This document shows, one piece after another, positions 1-6,911 of a DNA stretch of 64,000 nucleotides; the first letter of the stretch is position 1, and the number at the start of each line of letters is the position of its first letter. The stretch covers positions 7,282 through 71,281 of the forward strand of contig CAYWKU010000017.1 of NCBI GenBank assembly GCA_964459325.1. The letters run 5' to 3'. Source of the stretch: CAYWKU01 sp964459325 (GTDB taxonomy: Bacteria > RBG-13-61-14 > CAYWKU01). The position numbers were made by a program, and so were the translations under genes. The notes beneath the pieces are model-generated. The model was not told the DNA's origin and did no database searches. It saw only the letters and a program-made list of their open reading frames with translations.

Positions 1-905
1 GCCAGCGACAGCTCCGGCGAGCCGTAGGAGTACGTGCTCTTCATCATATCCATAACAGTGAGCACTCCGCCGATAAGCAGGGGCATGCCGGGTTGCTTCA
101 GATAGGAGAGCACCACGGCCACCAGCGACTCGGCCAGCGACTGCACAATCATACCCGCTATGCTTGCGGATGAAGTAGCGCCGCAACTGGGGCACGGCGT
201 GTACATCGCCGGGATGCCCTTTTCTGCCGAGAACATCAGCTTGTCCACGGCGGCGTGGGCGTTTTTCAGGGGGGAGATGGGCTCGATGTAAACCACAAAC
301 AGCGGATTCAGCTTGAACTCCTCCTCGCCGCCCTGAATCATGCAGGCCATCTTGTACTGGTCTTCCAGCCCTTCCCTGTCCACGCTGGTAATAACGAACG
401 GCTTGGTGCACCCCTCTATCATGGCCATGAACTGGCGCCGGTCGTAAGTCTGGTCGTTGGGAACGTCGCTCACCAGCCCGTGTGACATGAAGAAGTCGTA
501 ATTTGAGAGATAATCCACGAATTTTGCGGCAGCGTACACGTCCTTGTAGGCGCCGCGCCTTCTTTCTCCGGTTTCCCGGTCATAGATAAAGGGCTGGTCG
601 GAGCCTGTTCCGAAGGCCACGTTGTCCTTCTGGAGGGGCAGCGACCTTTTTCCGTTCCTTCCTTTGAGGGTCATCTTGCGGGGGTTATTACCCAGCGCTC
701 TTTCCACCAGGGAAATGGGAATTCTGACCCGATTACCGTCCACCACGGCGCCGTTCTTTTTGAGAAGGTCGAGGGCTTCTTCGTGGTGGATAAGGCACCC
801 GGTGTCTTCGAGCACGTCGAGGGCGGCGTAATAAATCCGCTCTATCTGGTCGTCGCTCAGAACCCTGAACAAGGGGGTTCTATATACGGTTTGATTCATT
901 CTCAT
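1..905 (-). CDS. Trimethylamine methyltransferase (MttB) family protein, partial
   Basis: MttB/COG5598 proteins move a methyl group from a quaternary or tertiary amine to the cobalt of a partner corrinoid protein. About 301 N-terminal residues are present and the C-terminus runs off the window. The ATG at 905 is chosen because GAGGAG lies about nine bases upstream; a second ATG (899) is in frame. The sequence contains stretches typical of the family (DQPFIYDRETG, YTPCPSCGAT). The corrinoid protein gene lies 80 bp upstream on the same strand, so the two form a methyltransferase/corrinoid pair. The residue that is pyrrolysine in true MttB lies near position 330 and falls outside the window, so trimethylamine cannot be separated from glycine betaine-like substrates (MtgB type). 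Family call is firm; substrate unknown. Confidence 0.9.
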   Translation of the reverse strand, partial: MRMNQTVYRTPLFRVLSDDQIERIYYAALDVLEDTGCLIHHEEALDLLKKNGAVVDGNRVRIPISLVERALGNNPRKMTLKGRNGKRSLPLQKDNVAFGTGSDQPFIYDRETGERRRGAYKDVYAAAKFVDYLSNYDFFMSHGLVSDVPNDQTYDRRQFMAMIEGCTKPFVITSVDREGLEDQYKMACMIQGGEEEFKLNPLFVVYIEPISPLKNAHAAVDKLMFSAEKGIPAMYTPCPSCGATSSASIAGMIVQSLAESLVAVVLSYLKQPGMPLLIGGVLTVMDMMKSTYSYGSPELSL

Positions 906-985
906 AGCGCTTCTCTCCTCATTATTTCATTGGCACTTTGGAAGTTATCTATAAACTACACTCGCCGTTTCGGTGCGGCGTACAA

Positions 986-1621
986 CTATTGTAGAAGCGA
1001 CTTTCCCACGTCCACGGCGCTCCCGGCGTTGGGGCCGTAAGCGTCGGCGCCGATTTTTTCGGCGTATTCCCTGTTGACCGGAGCGCCGCCCACGAGGATT
1101 TTCACCTGGTCGCGGATTCCGGCTTCCTTCAGCGAATTGATGATTTCTCCCATTTTGGGCATGGTGGTGGTCAACAATGCCGATATACCGAGTATCTCGG
1201 GGTTATGTTCCTTGACCGCGTCCACGAACGTCTGAGAGGGCAGGTCAACGCCGAGGTTGACCACTTTGAACCCGGCGCCTTCGAACATCATCCCAACCAG
1301 GTTTTTACCTATATCGTGCAGGTCGCCTTCCACGGTGCCGATGACAAAAACTCCCGAGCCTTTGCTGTCCGATTCGGACAGAAGCGGCCTGAGTATGTCC
1401 ATTGCGCCTCGCATCGCTTTCGCCGAACGCAATACTTCCGGTATAAACATATCGCCCGCTTTGAACCTCTGTCCCACGACGTCCATGCCGGCCAACAGTC
1501 CCTTGTTCAGCACTTCATCCGGTCCCATTCCGTCGTCGATGCATTCCTGCGCCAGCTTGGTCACATCATCCACCTTGCCGGCAATCAAATCCTCTGCAAT
1601 TTTGCCCAATTTTTCACTCAT
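986..1621 (-). CDS. Methyltransferase cognate corrinoid protein
   Basis: Cytoplasmic methyl carrier of the MtbC/MttC family, 211 residues, the usual full length. A helical B12-binding cap fills about residues 1-85, followed by a Rossmann-like cobalamin domain. The lower-ligand motif DLHDIG spans residues 100-105, with His102 expected to coordinate cobalt, and a glycine-rich LVGGAPVN stretch follows. It accepts a methyl group from the adjacent MttB-like enzyme and passes it to a second methyltransferase (tetrahydrofolate or coenzyme M type) not seen in this window. It is flanked by marR upstream and mttB downstream, all on the minus strand with gaps of 80-105 bp, so one operon is likely. Confidence 0.95.
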   Translation of the reverse strand: MSEKLGKIAEDLIAGKVDDVTKLAQECIDDGMGPDEVLNKGLLAGMDVVGQRFKAGDMFIPEVLRSAKAMRGAMDILRPLLSESDSKGSGVFVIGTVEGDLHDIGKNLVGMMFEGAGFKVVNLGVDLPSQTFVDAVKEHNPEILGISALLTTTMPKMGEIINSLKEAGIRDQVKILVGGAPVNREYAEKIGADAYGPNAGSAVDVGKSLLQ

Positions 1622-1726
1622 ACTTTACCTCCTTGGCGATTTAAAAAATTAATTGATTTTAAGGTTACCCACCCGGCAAAATCCACCCCTCCGGTCATAC
1701 GGCAATATTTCAAACGCCCGTTGCGG

Positions 1727-2230
1727 TTATAAGACCTGCTCCTCCGGTACGGGCAACTCGGAGGCCATGGCTTCCACTTCCTCGGTCTCGATAAGCTTTT
1801 GCAGCTTTTCCACGGTTTCGGTGGCGGCTTTCAGCTCATCAAGCGGCATGTTTTTCAGTTTGGCCTTCAACAGGCTCTGAATGGGCACCGGCGCGGCATC
1901 GACCAGCATTTTCCCGTCTTCGGTCATCTCTATGTTGATAACCCGCCTGTCCTTGCTGGCCCTGGCCCTTCTCACCAGTCCCTTGGCTTCGAGCCTGTCA
2001 ATTATGCCGGTTATAGTAGCCGGTGATATTGAAGTTTTCTTAGCAATGGCGCCTACCGAAAGGCCACTGTGGGCGTTCAGTTCCCGGAGACACAGCAACT
2101 GACCTGTAGTTACGTTGAAATGCTTCAGGATGTACTTTGAATGAACCGCCCACGTGCGGGAGAGGTTCCTGAGCGCCAGGAGCAACCTTTCAGTACATTC
2201 CTCAAATACCTGTTCTTCCTTGTTTTCCAT
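1727..2230 (-). CDS. MarR family transcriptional regulator
   Basis: A 167-residue winged-helix DNA-binding protein. The helix-turn-helix and wing are visible at roughly residues 55-110 (SVGAIAKKTSISPATITG, then IIDRLEAKGLVRRARASKDRR), which is the classic MarR recognition helix plus basic wing. The C-terminal part is Glu-rich and helical, as expected for dimerisation. It is the first gene of the minus-strand run marR-corrinoid protein-mttB, so it may regulate that operon and itself; the ligand is unknown. The start ATG at 2230 has an AAAGGCGG-like Shine-Dalgarno sequence close upstream. Confidence 0.9.
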   Translation of the reverse strand: MENKEEQVFEECTERLLLALRNLSRTWAVHSKYILKHFNVTTGQLLCLRELNAHSGLSVGAIAKKTSISPATITGIIDRLEAKGLVRRARASKDRRVINIEMTEDGKMLVDAAPVPIQSLLKAKLKNMPLDELKAATETVEKLQKLIETEEVEAMASELPVPEEQVL

Positions 2231-2673
2231 TGCCGCCTTTCCGAATAGTTAAACTTTACCCGCCCTTTTTATCTGATGCAAGGCCTGGCTCAGCCATGTT
2301 GTCATGGCTCAAGGTCACTGATTGTTTTAAAAGGGCTTAAGTTTAATTCAGTAACGGATACTTACTAAATCAATACAAAACGTGACCGCTTTCAAATTTC
2401 CGGTAACAGGGTACTTATCCCCGGGTGAATTTTTAATATTATCCGGTTTCAGATTTAAAGTGGATGAGATTATATATTAAAAGCTTGGAAATTACAAGTG
2501 GGGATGTTTTAAACTCGTAAAATTTCAGTATAAATAGCTGAATTCGCTAACTTTCCAGTGATATAGAAAAATTCCGGGAAAATGGGGCGAGTGGCACACA
2601 AACCGTAAGTCAGCGTTTTTGCTTCAAAAACACAAACCGGGGCCTCTTTCGTAAAATGGAGCGCCGGGTTGAT
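2231..2673. other. 443-bp AT-rich intergenic region upstream of marR
   Basis: No gene is supported here; all frames break quickly and the base composition is much richer in A+T than the flanking genes. It is the only sizeable space upstream of the marR-corrinoid-mttB run, so the promoter should lie in it. Besides the hairpin listed separately at 2292-2309 there is a looser inverted repeat, AGTAA-7 bp-TTACT, at 2350-2366. Either could be a regulator site, but no convincing -35/-10 pair was found. Confidence 0.5.
2292..2309. promoter_or_regulatory. Inverted repeat upstream of marR, possible operator
   Basis: Perfect 7-bp arms, AGCCATG and CATGGCT, flank a TTGT loop, 62-79 bp upstream of the marR start. 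Size and symmetry suit a MarR-type dimer site or a 5' leader hairpin. No second copy was found elsewhere in the window, so the assignment is positional only. Confidence 0.3.
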
Positions 2674-2790
2674 TTACTTGTTCTCCACGGATTCCCGTGA
2701 GTCTTTGTTTTTCTTCCTTTTTTTCCTGGTCTTACCGAAAGTTCCTCTCCAGATTTTTCCCTTTTTGCTTCTCTGGTCTCCTTTACCCAA
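2674..2790 (-). CDS. 30S ribosomal protein bTHX (Thx family)
   Basis: A 38-residue, strongly basic protein starting at TTG (2788-2790). A near-perfect Shine-Dalgarno sequence, AGGAGGTGAT, sits immediately upstream (2793-2802) and fixes the start. The translated N-terminus GKGDQRSKKGKIWRGTFGK matches the Thermus bTHX pattern GKGDRRTRRGKIWRGTYGK residue for residue over the conserved core. bTHX binds at the top of the 30S head and stabilises the 16S rRNA fold. The C-terminal tail (KDSRESVENK) is longer than in Thermus. The gene starts 19 bp after the stop of the nitronate monooxygenase-like gene and is probably co-transcribed with it. An overlapping 65-codon frame (2610-2807) is not the real product. 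Confidence 0.9.
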   Translation of the reverse strand: MGKGDQRSKKGKIWRGTFGKTRKKRKKNKDSRESVENK

Positions 2791-2809
2791 AATATCACCT
2801 CCTGCATTT

Positions 2810-3781
2810 TTATTGCATGAGCCGCTCGAGCCTTTCCCGGGCGGCCTGAGCCCCCTCGACTACCCCGTCTATTATCGCCGCCACGGTCTGAATCCCGCCG
2901 GCCTGCCCCACCGCCTGACCGCAGGCCAGCGTTCCGGCCTCCAGGTCACCGGTCTCGAACATTTTTTGGTTGTTTTCCCCCTTTATCAGCGGAATCAGCC
3001 CTTCCAGGCCGACGTCCTTCGATTCCTCCTCGGCTATTTTTTCGGCCATGGTGTTTTTCCATACCCTGTGAGTGTTTCCGATGCTTCTCAGAATAAGCAT
3101 GGTGTCGGTTTCGGATGCGTTGGCGAGGGCTTCCTTTACTTTCGGGTGCAGCGGACATTCCTCGGCAACCAGAAACCGCGTGCCCATTATGACTCCTTCA
3201 GCCCCGAGGCCGAGCACGGCGAGCAAGCCTCTTCCGTCGCCTACCCCGCCGCCCGCCACCACGGGCGCCCTGACGTTATCCACCACCCTGGGCACAAGCG
3301 GCAGCGTGGCAATGTCCAACACGCCTGTGGCGCCGCCGTTTTCCCATCCCACCACGGTAACTATGTCCACGCCCAGGCTCTCGGCCTTCTTCGCATACCT
3401 CACGCCCACACACTTGTGCATGCATGTGCAGCCGTTTTCCTTGAGCTTTCCTATCAAATCCTCCGGCGCCTTGTGGCCGGAAGTTTCGACCACTTTCACG
3501 CCCTCGTCGAAAATCACTTCCATGTAATCCTCGTTGGGGATGGGCCGAAGGCCGGGGAACATGTTCAGATTCACCGCGAAGGGCTTGTCGGTAAGCGACC
3601 CGGTCTTCCGCACGGCTTCCCGGAAGGAATCCTTATCCCGGTAAGTGGCGCTGGCCAGGATGCCCAAAGCTCCCGCGTTCGAGAACGCCGCCACGAACTC
3701 CGGCACGCTCAGCCACATCATGGCGCCGCCGAAGATGGGGTATTTTATTCCGAGCATTTCCGTAACTCTCGTTTGAAACAT
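2810..3781 (-). CDS. Nitronate monooxygenase-like FMN flavoprotein
   Basis: A TIM-barrel FMN protein of the 2-nitropropane dioxygenase/FabK/PfaD superfamily, 323 residues. The N-terminal FGGAMMWLS loop, the VVAGGGVGDGRG phosphate-binding loop (about 174-185) and ALGLGAEGV-IMGTRF-type segment are clear. In characterised nitronate monooxygenases the catalytic base is the His of a GGH motif; here the equivalent stretch reads WENGGATG with Ala151 in that position. A Cys-rich insertion (CTCMHKC, about 118-124) follows the second third of the barrel. It may therefore act as a related oxidoreductase rather than a true nitronate monooxygenase. It lies downstream of a terminator that separates it from trpB2, and bTHX follows it. 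Confidence 0.85.
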   Translation of the reverse strand: MFQTRVTEMLGIKYPIFGGAMMWLSVPEFVAAFSNAGALGILASATYRDKDSFREAVRKTGSLTDKPFAVNLNMFPGLRPIPNEDYMEVIFDEGVKVVETSGHKAPEDLIGKLKENGCTCMHKCVGVRYAKKAESLGVDIVTVVGWENGGATGVLDIATLPLVPRVVDNVRAPVVAGGGVGDGRGLLAVLGLGAEGVIMGTRFLVAEECPLHPKVKEALANASETDTMLILRSIGNTHRVWKNTMAEKIAEEESKDVGLEGLIPLIKGENNQKMFETGDLEAGTLACGQAVGQAGGIQTVAAIIDGVVEGAQAARERLERLMQ

Positions 3782-3859
3782 TGGAATGCCTCCGGTTGGT
3801 TTTGACTCTGAAAATTACCTCAGATATCGCCCGGTTGCAACGTCTCAGGCGCCGCCCGG

Positions 3860-3892
3860 AAAAAAGCACCCCGGAACTAGCGGAGTGCTTTT
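3860..3892 (-). terminator. Rho-independent terminator after trpB2
   Basis: Read on the minus strand, a 12-bp stem with one mismatch (AAAAGCACTCCG pairing with CGGGGTGCTTTT) closes a 7-base loop and is followed by a run of six T. It lies about 70 bp past the trpB2 stop and before the start of the next gene, which fits intrinsic termination of trpB2. Confidence 0.75.
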
Positions 3893-3908
3893 CATCTCGT
3901 AGCTACAA

Positions 3909-3931
3909 ACAAGGGGCTTAAAGCCCCTTGT
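3909..3931. repeat. Short palindromic repeat, family B, copy 1
   Basis: Self-complementary arms CAAGGGGCTT and AAGCCCCTTG separated by one A. Similar copies occur at 36321-36341, 62416-62436 and 63968-63989, always between genes. This copy lies between the trpB2 stop and its terminator hairpin. Confidence 0.7.
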
Positions 3932-3963
3932 CCGAATTCGGGGAACATGGAAGCCGGTAGACC

Positions 3964-5322
3964 CTACTGTTCTTTAACCTGCGGAAGGCTTTTCAGACTT
4001 TCCTTTACCATGTCCTCCGGATATTCGTAATCTTCCAGCTCGCCCGCGAAGTAAGCGTCGTAAGCGCTCATGTCGAAGTGGCCGTGACCGGAGAGGTTGA
4101 ACGTCACCACGCCTTCTTTTCCGGCTTCGTCGAACTTCTTGGCCTCGTCTATTGCCGCCCGGATGGCGTGGCTGGACTCGGGGGCGGGGATGATGCCTTC
4201 GCTGCGGGCGAAAGTCACTGCCGCCTCGAAGCAGGCAAGCTGGTGCAGCGCGACCGCTTCCATGAGCCCCTCGTGCACCAAGTAGCTAATAATCGGCGAA
4301 TCCCCGTGATAGCGCAGTCCGCCCGCGTGAATTCCCGGCGGGACGAAATCGTGCCCGAGGGTGTACATCTTGGCCACCGGGGCCGTCTTGGCCTGGTCTC
4401 CGTAATCGTAAGCGTAAAGGCCCTTGGTCAGGGTGGGGCAACTGAAAGGCTCCACCGCCATGGCCCGGACGTCCTTGCCTGCGAACTTGTCCATGAGGAA
4501 CGGGTTGGCAAAGCCTCCGTGATTGGAACCGCCACCGCAGCAGCCTATCACCACATTCGGGTAATCGCCGACCATCTCGAACTGCTTCCTGGTTTCCAGC
4601 CCGACTATCGTCTGGTGCAAGAGCACGTGGTTGAGCACGCTTCCCAGGGCATACTTGGTGTCATCGTGAGTGGCCGCGTCCTCGACGGCTTCACTGATGG
4701 CTATGCCCAGGCTGCCGAGGCTGTCGGGGTCCTTCTCGAGGATGGCTCTGCCGGCGTTGGTCTTATCGGTAGGGCTGGGGAAAACCTCCGCCCCCCAGGT
4801 ATTAATCATGCTCTTTCGGTAGGGTTTCTGCTGGAAGCTGACCTTAACCATGTAAACGGTGCATTTGAGTCCCATCAGGCATGTTGCCAGCGACAGGGCG
4901 CTTCCCCACTGGCCGGCGCCGGTTTCGGTGGCCAGCCGGGTTACTCCCTCTTTTTTGTTGTAATAAGCCTGCGCGACTGCCGTGTTGGGTTTATGGCTGC
5001 CCGCCGGGGAGACGCCTTCGTACTTGTAATAGATACGGGAGCGGGTGCCCACCGCCTCTTCCAGCTTATACGCCCGATGCAGCGGAGTGGGCCGCCATAA
5101 ACTGTATATGTCAAGGATTTCTTCAGGAATGTCTATCCACCGCTCGGTGCTCACTTCCTGCTCGATAAGCCCCATCGGAAACAGGGGCGCCAAATCGTCG
5201 GGACCTACATGTTCCAGGGTTACCGGATGCAGTACCGGGGGCAGGGGTTTGTCCAGGTCAGCCGCAATGTTGTACCACTGACGGGGCATTTCCTTTTCCG
5301 GGAGAACTATCTTGCTTTCCAT
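3964..5322 (-). CDS. trpB: Tryptophan synthase beta chain-like protein TrpB2
   Basis: PLP enzyme of the TrpB2 class, 452 residues from the ATG at 5322. That start is preferred to the GTG at 5334 because GAGGTG at 5333-5338 is spaced correctly only for the ATG. The PLP lysine is in AGSHKPNTA (Lys111), and the phosphate-binding glycine loop reads GCCGGGSNHGG. TrpB2 proteins carry longer N- and C-terminal parts than TrpB1, as here, and condense indole with serine. No trpA or other trp gene is in the window, which is common for TrpB2; it may salvage free indole. It is followed by an intrinsic terminator, so it appears to be a single transcription unit. Confidence 0.92.
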   Translation of the reverse strand: MESKIVLPEKEMPRQWYNIAADLDKPLPPVLHPVTLEHVGPDDLAPLFPMGLIEQEVSTERWIDIPEEILDIYSLWRPTPLHRAYKLEEAVGTRSRIYYKYEGVSPAGSHKPNTAVAQAYYNKKEGVTRLATETGAGQWGSALSLATCLMGLKCTVYMVKVSFQQKPYRKSMINTWGAEVFPSPTDKTNAGRAILEKDPDSLGSLGIAISEAVEDAATHDDTKYALGSVLNHVLLHQTIVGLETRKQFEMVGDYPNVVIGCCGGGSNHGGFANPFLMDKFAGKDVRAMAVEPFSCPTLTKGLYAYDYGDQAKTAPVAKMYTLGHDFVPPGIHAGGLRYHGDSPIISYLVHEGLMEAVALHQLACFEAAVTFARSEGIIPAPESSHAIRAAIDEAKKFDEAGKEGVVTFNLSGHGHFDMSAYDAYFAGELEDYEYPEDMVKESLKSLPQVKEQ

Positions 5323-5452
5323 CTTTCTTTTCACCTCAATTTAATTTTCACACCCGGCGGGTTCTGCGGGTGAAGGTTGAATCGAACTTTTTTACTTTGT
5401 GGGAGTTTATGTATAACACTCAGGCGATTTTCGCAAGCCCCCGTACCGCATA

Positions 5453-5517
5453 TAACCCCGGCTGAGGCCCGGAACTTACCATCGGACGTGAATCTTCCGG
5501 GGCTGAAGCCCGGGGGG
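5453..5517. repeat. GC-rich palindromic repeat pair
   Basis: Two similar stem-forming units lie between trpB2 and hicB: CCCCGGCTGAGGCCCGG near 5453-5472 and CCGGGGCTGAAGCCCGG near 5497-5513. The second ends at the hicB stop codon. They resemble short intergenic palindromes found elsewhere in this window but share no sequence with them beyond the GGCT-AGCC core. Confidence 0.5.
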
Positions 5518-5730
5518 TCACGCGTAAATAAGCCTGTAGCCTTTGGGCTCCGGGACGGGGTCACCGAACTCCTTTGCCGTATCTATCCACAGCCCGATAG
5601 CCTCTTGGACGCTCTTCAGGGCCTTCTCAGGCGTGTCGCCGTGAGCCGTGCAGCCGGGGAGCTCAGGCGCCTCAGCTATGAAGGCATCGTCTTCATTACT
5701 CCAGTAAATTATAACCTCGTATTTATACAT
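5518..5730 (-). CDS. HicB family antitoxin
   Basis: A 70-residue protein with the partial RNase-H-like HicB fold: YEVIIYWSNEDDAFIAEAPELPGC, followed by the helix GDTPEKALKSVQEAIGLWIDTAKEFGDPVPEP. It would neutralise the HicA toxin encoded just upstream. The two genes overlap by one base (hicA stop and hicB ATG share position 5730), so they are translationally coupled. There is no added DNA-binding domain at the C-terminus, so autoregulation would need the complex or another factor. It is one of two hicAB loci in the window; the other has the opposite gene order. Confidence 0.85.
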   Translation of the reverse strand: MYKYEVIIYWSNEDDAFIAEAPELPGCTAHGDTPEKALKSVQEAIGLWIDTAKEFGDPVPEPKGYRLIYA

Positions 5731-5993
5731 CAGATTTGTCCTCCCAGCTTGTATTTCACGATTATATTTCTGACCTGTTTCACCTGATACGGCTTTGCCT
5801 TGTCCCCGTCTTTTTGAAGATTTACCTTTTCGGTTACGGAATCCTTCCTGAAAATATGATGACTACCCCGTTTGCGTTCTTCAAACCCCAATTCTTTCAA
5901 CAAGTTACACAACTCCGTAAACTTAATATTGGCATCGGATGTCCCGCTTAGTATCCTGGGTAACAGCTTTTCATATTTTCCCATTTCGTACAT
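5730..5993 (-). CDS. HicA family mRNA interferase toxin
   Basis: An 87-residue dsRBD-like HicA protein. The family signature is seen as LCNLLKELGFEERKRGSHHIFRKD, with the catalytic His in GSHHIF; HicA cleaves mRNA to stop translation. The N-terminus is about 20 residues longer than in many HicA proteins, and an alternative ATG lies three codons inside (5984). Expressed ahead of hicB in the same minus-strand unit. The upstream 160 bp to the next gene is the probable promoter region, but no clear -35/-10 pair is visible. Confidence 0.85.
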   Translation of the reverse strand: MYEMGKYEKLLPRILSGTSDANIKFTELCNLLKELGFEERKRGSHHIFRKDSVTEKVNLQKDGDKAKPYQVKQVRNIIVKYKLGGQI

Positions 5994-6154
5994 TTTACCA
6001 CATCAAAACCTGAACCCGCATCCAGAGCATCTCAATGTTATCGATATAAACAGCCGACCCTCTGACCGCCACGCAGTCGAAGCCGTATCCATCCGGCGTA
6101 GAAACACCGGCGCCGTTGTGTTAAATTTTTAGTAGATATGCTCAATTTTAGAAG

Positions 6155-6358
6155 GTGACAGCCATCGAACCGAAGGATAATAATACCGAAAGCTCCGACT
6201 CGCGCGAAAAGCCCTTGAAACCCCCGGCAACTGAAGAGAATCAAAAAACTCGGAGCGCGGGGGATAAGGGGGAGCTCAGCGACGAAGAGTACTGGGAGGA
6301 AATGCTCTTCATCTCCCTCGGCCCGTGCGGCTGGAACATCGGCTGCGGGTGCGGCTGA
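6155..6358 (+). CDS. Small peptide with Cys/Gly-rich C-terminus, candidate RiPP precursor
   Basis: A 67-residue product not recognised as a known family. The first 45 or so residues are hydrophilic and acidic (SSDSREK, ELSDEEYWEE), then the sequence turns abruptly into a hydrophobic and Cys/Gly tail, LFISLGPCGWNIGCGCG, ending right at the stop. That leader-plus-core layout is typical of ribosomal peptides modified after translation, but is not proof. An in-frame TAG at 6149 leaves the GTG at 6155 as the first possible start, and its Shine-Dalgarno sequence is poor. Thioredoxin (44 bp downstream) and a radical SAM/SPASM gene follow on the same strand. Codon third positions in the second half are GC-rich, like neighbouring genes, which supports real coding. 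Confidence 0.6.
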   Translation: MTAIEPKDNNTESSDSREKPLKPPATEENQKTRSAGDKGELSDEEYWEEMLFISLGPCGWNIGCGCG

Positions 6359-6402
6359 AGGCAATTCATACATAACATCACAATCGGAGAGGAACGGACT
6401 CT

Positions 6403-6846
6403 TTGAGCGATAACACCACTATAATAGTGTGCCCCAACTGCGGCTCGAAGAACAGGGTGGAGCTTGACAGGGCGAGGCAAAATCCGACATGCGGCAAGTG
6501 CAAAAATTCGCTTCCACTGGAAAAACCGGTCGAAGCCGGCGATTCCGACTTCGACAGCCTGGTAACCCGCTCACCGGTTCCCGTGCTGGTGGACTTCTGG
6601 GCGCCGTGGTGCGGCCCTTGCAGGATGGTGGCCCCGGTGTTGGAAGAGTTGAGCCGCGAGTACGCCGGGAGGTTATCGGTAGTAAAGGTAAACACTGACG
6701 ACAACCGGGAAGTTGCGCAGAGGTTCGGAATTATGAGCATACCTACTCTCATTCTCTTCAAAAACGGAGAGCAGGCCGAAAGGTTGACGGGCGCCGTCCC
6801 CAAGGCTCACCTGGAAGAAGTCATCAGAAAGCACATAACCGACTGA
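6403..6846 (+). CDS. trxC: Thioredoxin 2 with N-terminal zinc ribbon
   Basis: A 147-residue TrxC-type thioredoxin. An N-terminal zinc ribbon of two CxxC pairs (CPNC at about 10-13, CGKC about 20 residues later) precedes a full thioredoxin fold with active site WCGPC and the cis-Pro loop SIPTL. It reduces protein disulfides in the cytoplasm. The start is TTG at 6403 with GGAGAGGA about nine bases upstream. It lies between the Cys-rich small peptide and a radical SAM gene, all on the plus strand. If those three form one unit, this protein could keep the peptide thiols or the enzyme's cluster ligands reduced; that role is inference. Confidence 0.92.
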   Translation: MSDNTTIIVCPNCGSKNRVELDRARQNPTCGKCKNSLPLEKPVEAGDSDFDSLVTRSPVPVLVDFWAPWCGPCRMVAPVLEELSREYAGRLSVVKVNTDDNREVAQRFGIMSIPTLILFKNGEQAERLTGAVPKAHLEEVIRKHITD

Positions 6847-6911
6847 ATTTTCCAGATAACCGATTATCACGGTTTCCATGCGGATGATGTTGGTTTATCT
6901 TCTTACCAGGC

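Noticed and set aside
2669..3805. Long open frame on the plus strand opposite the nitronate monooxygenase-like gene
   Set aside because: Low-quality Pro/His/Phe-rich product without known motifs; the minus-strand gene has full family motifs and the frame is a GC-codon shadow.
4078..5100. Open frame of 340 codons opposite trpB2
   Set aside because: No motif or ribosome-binding site, and trpB2 is certain on the other strand.
5994..6154. Minus-strand frame reading GVSTPDGYGFDCVAVRGSAV upstream of hicA
   Set aside because: It looks faintly protein-like and recalls the end of FGE-type domains, but it is about 40 codons long, has no start or partner and could be chance.
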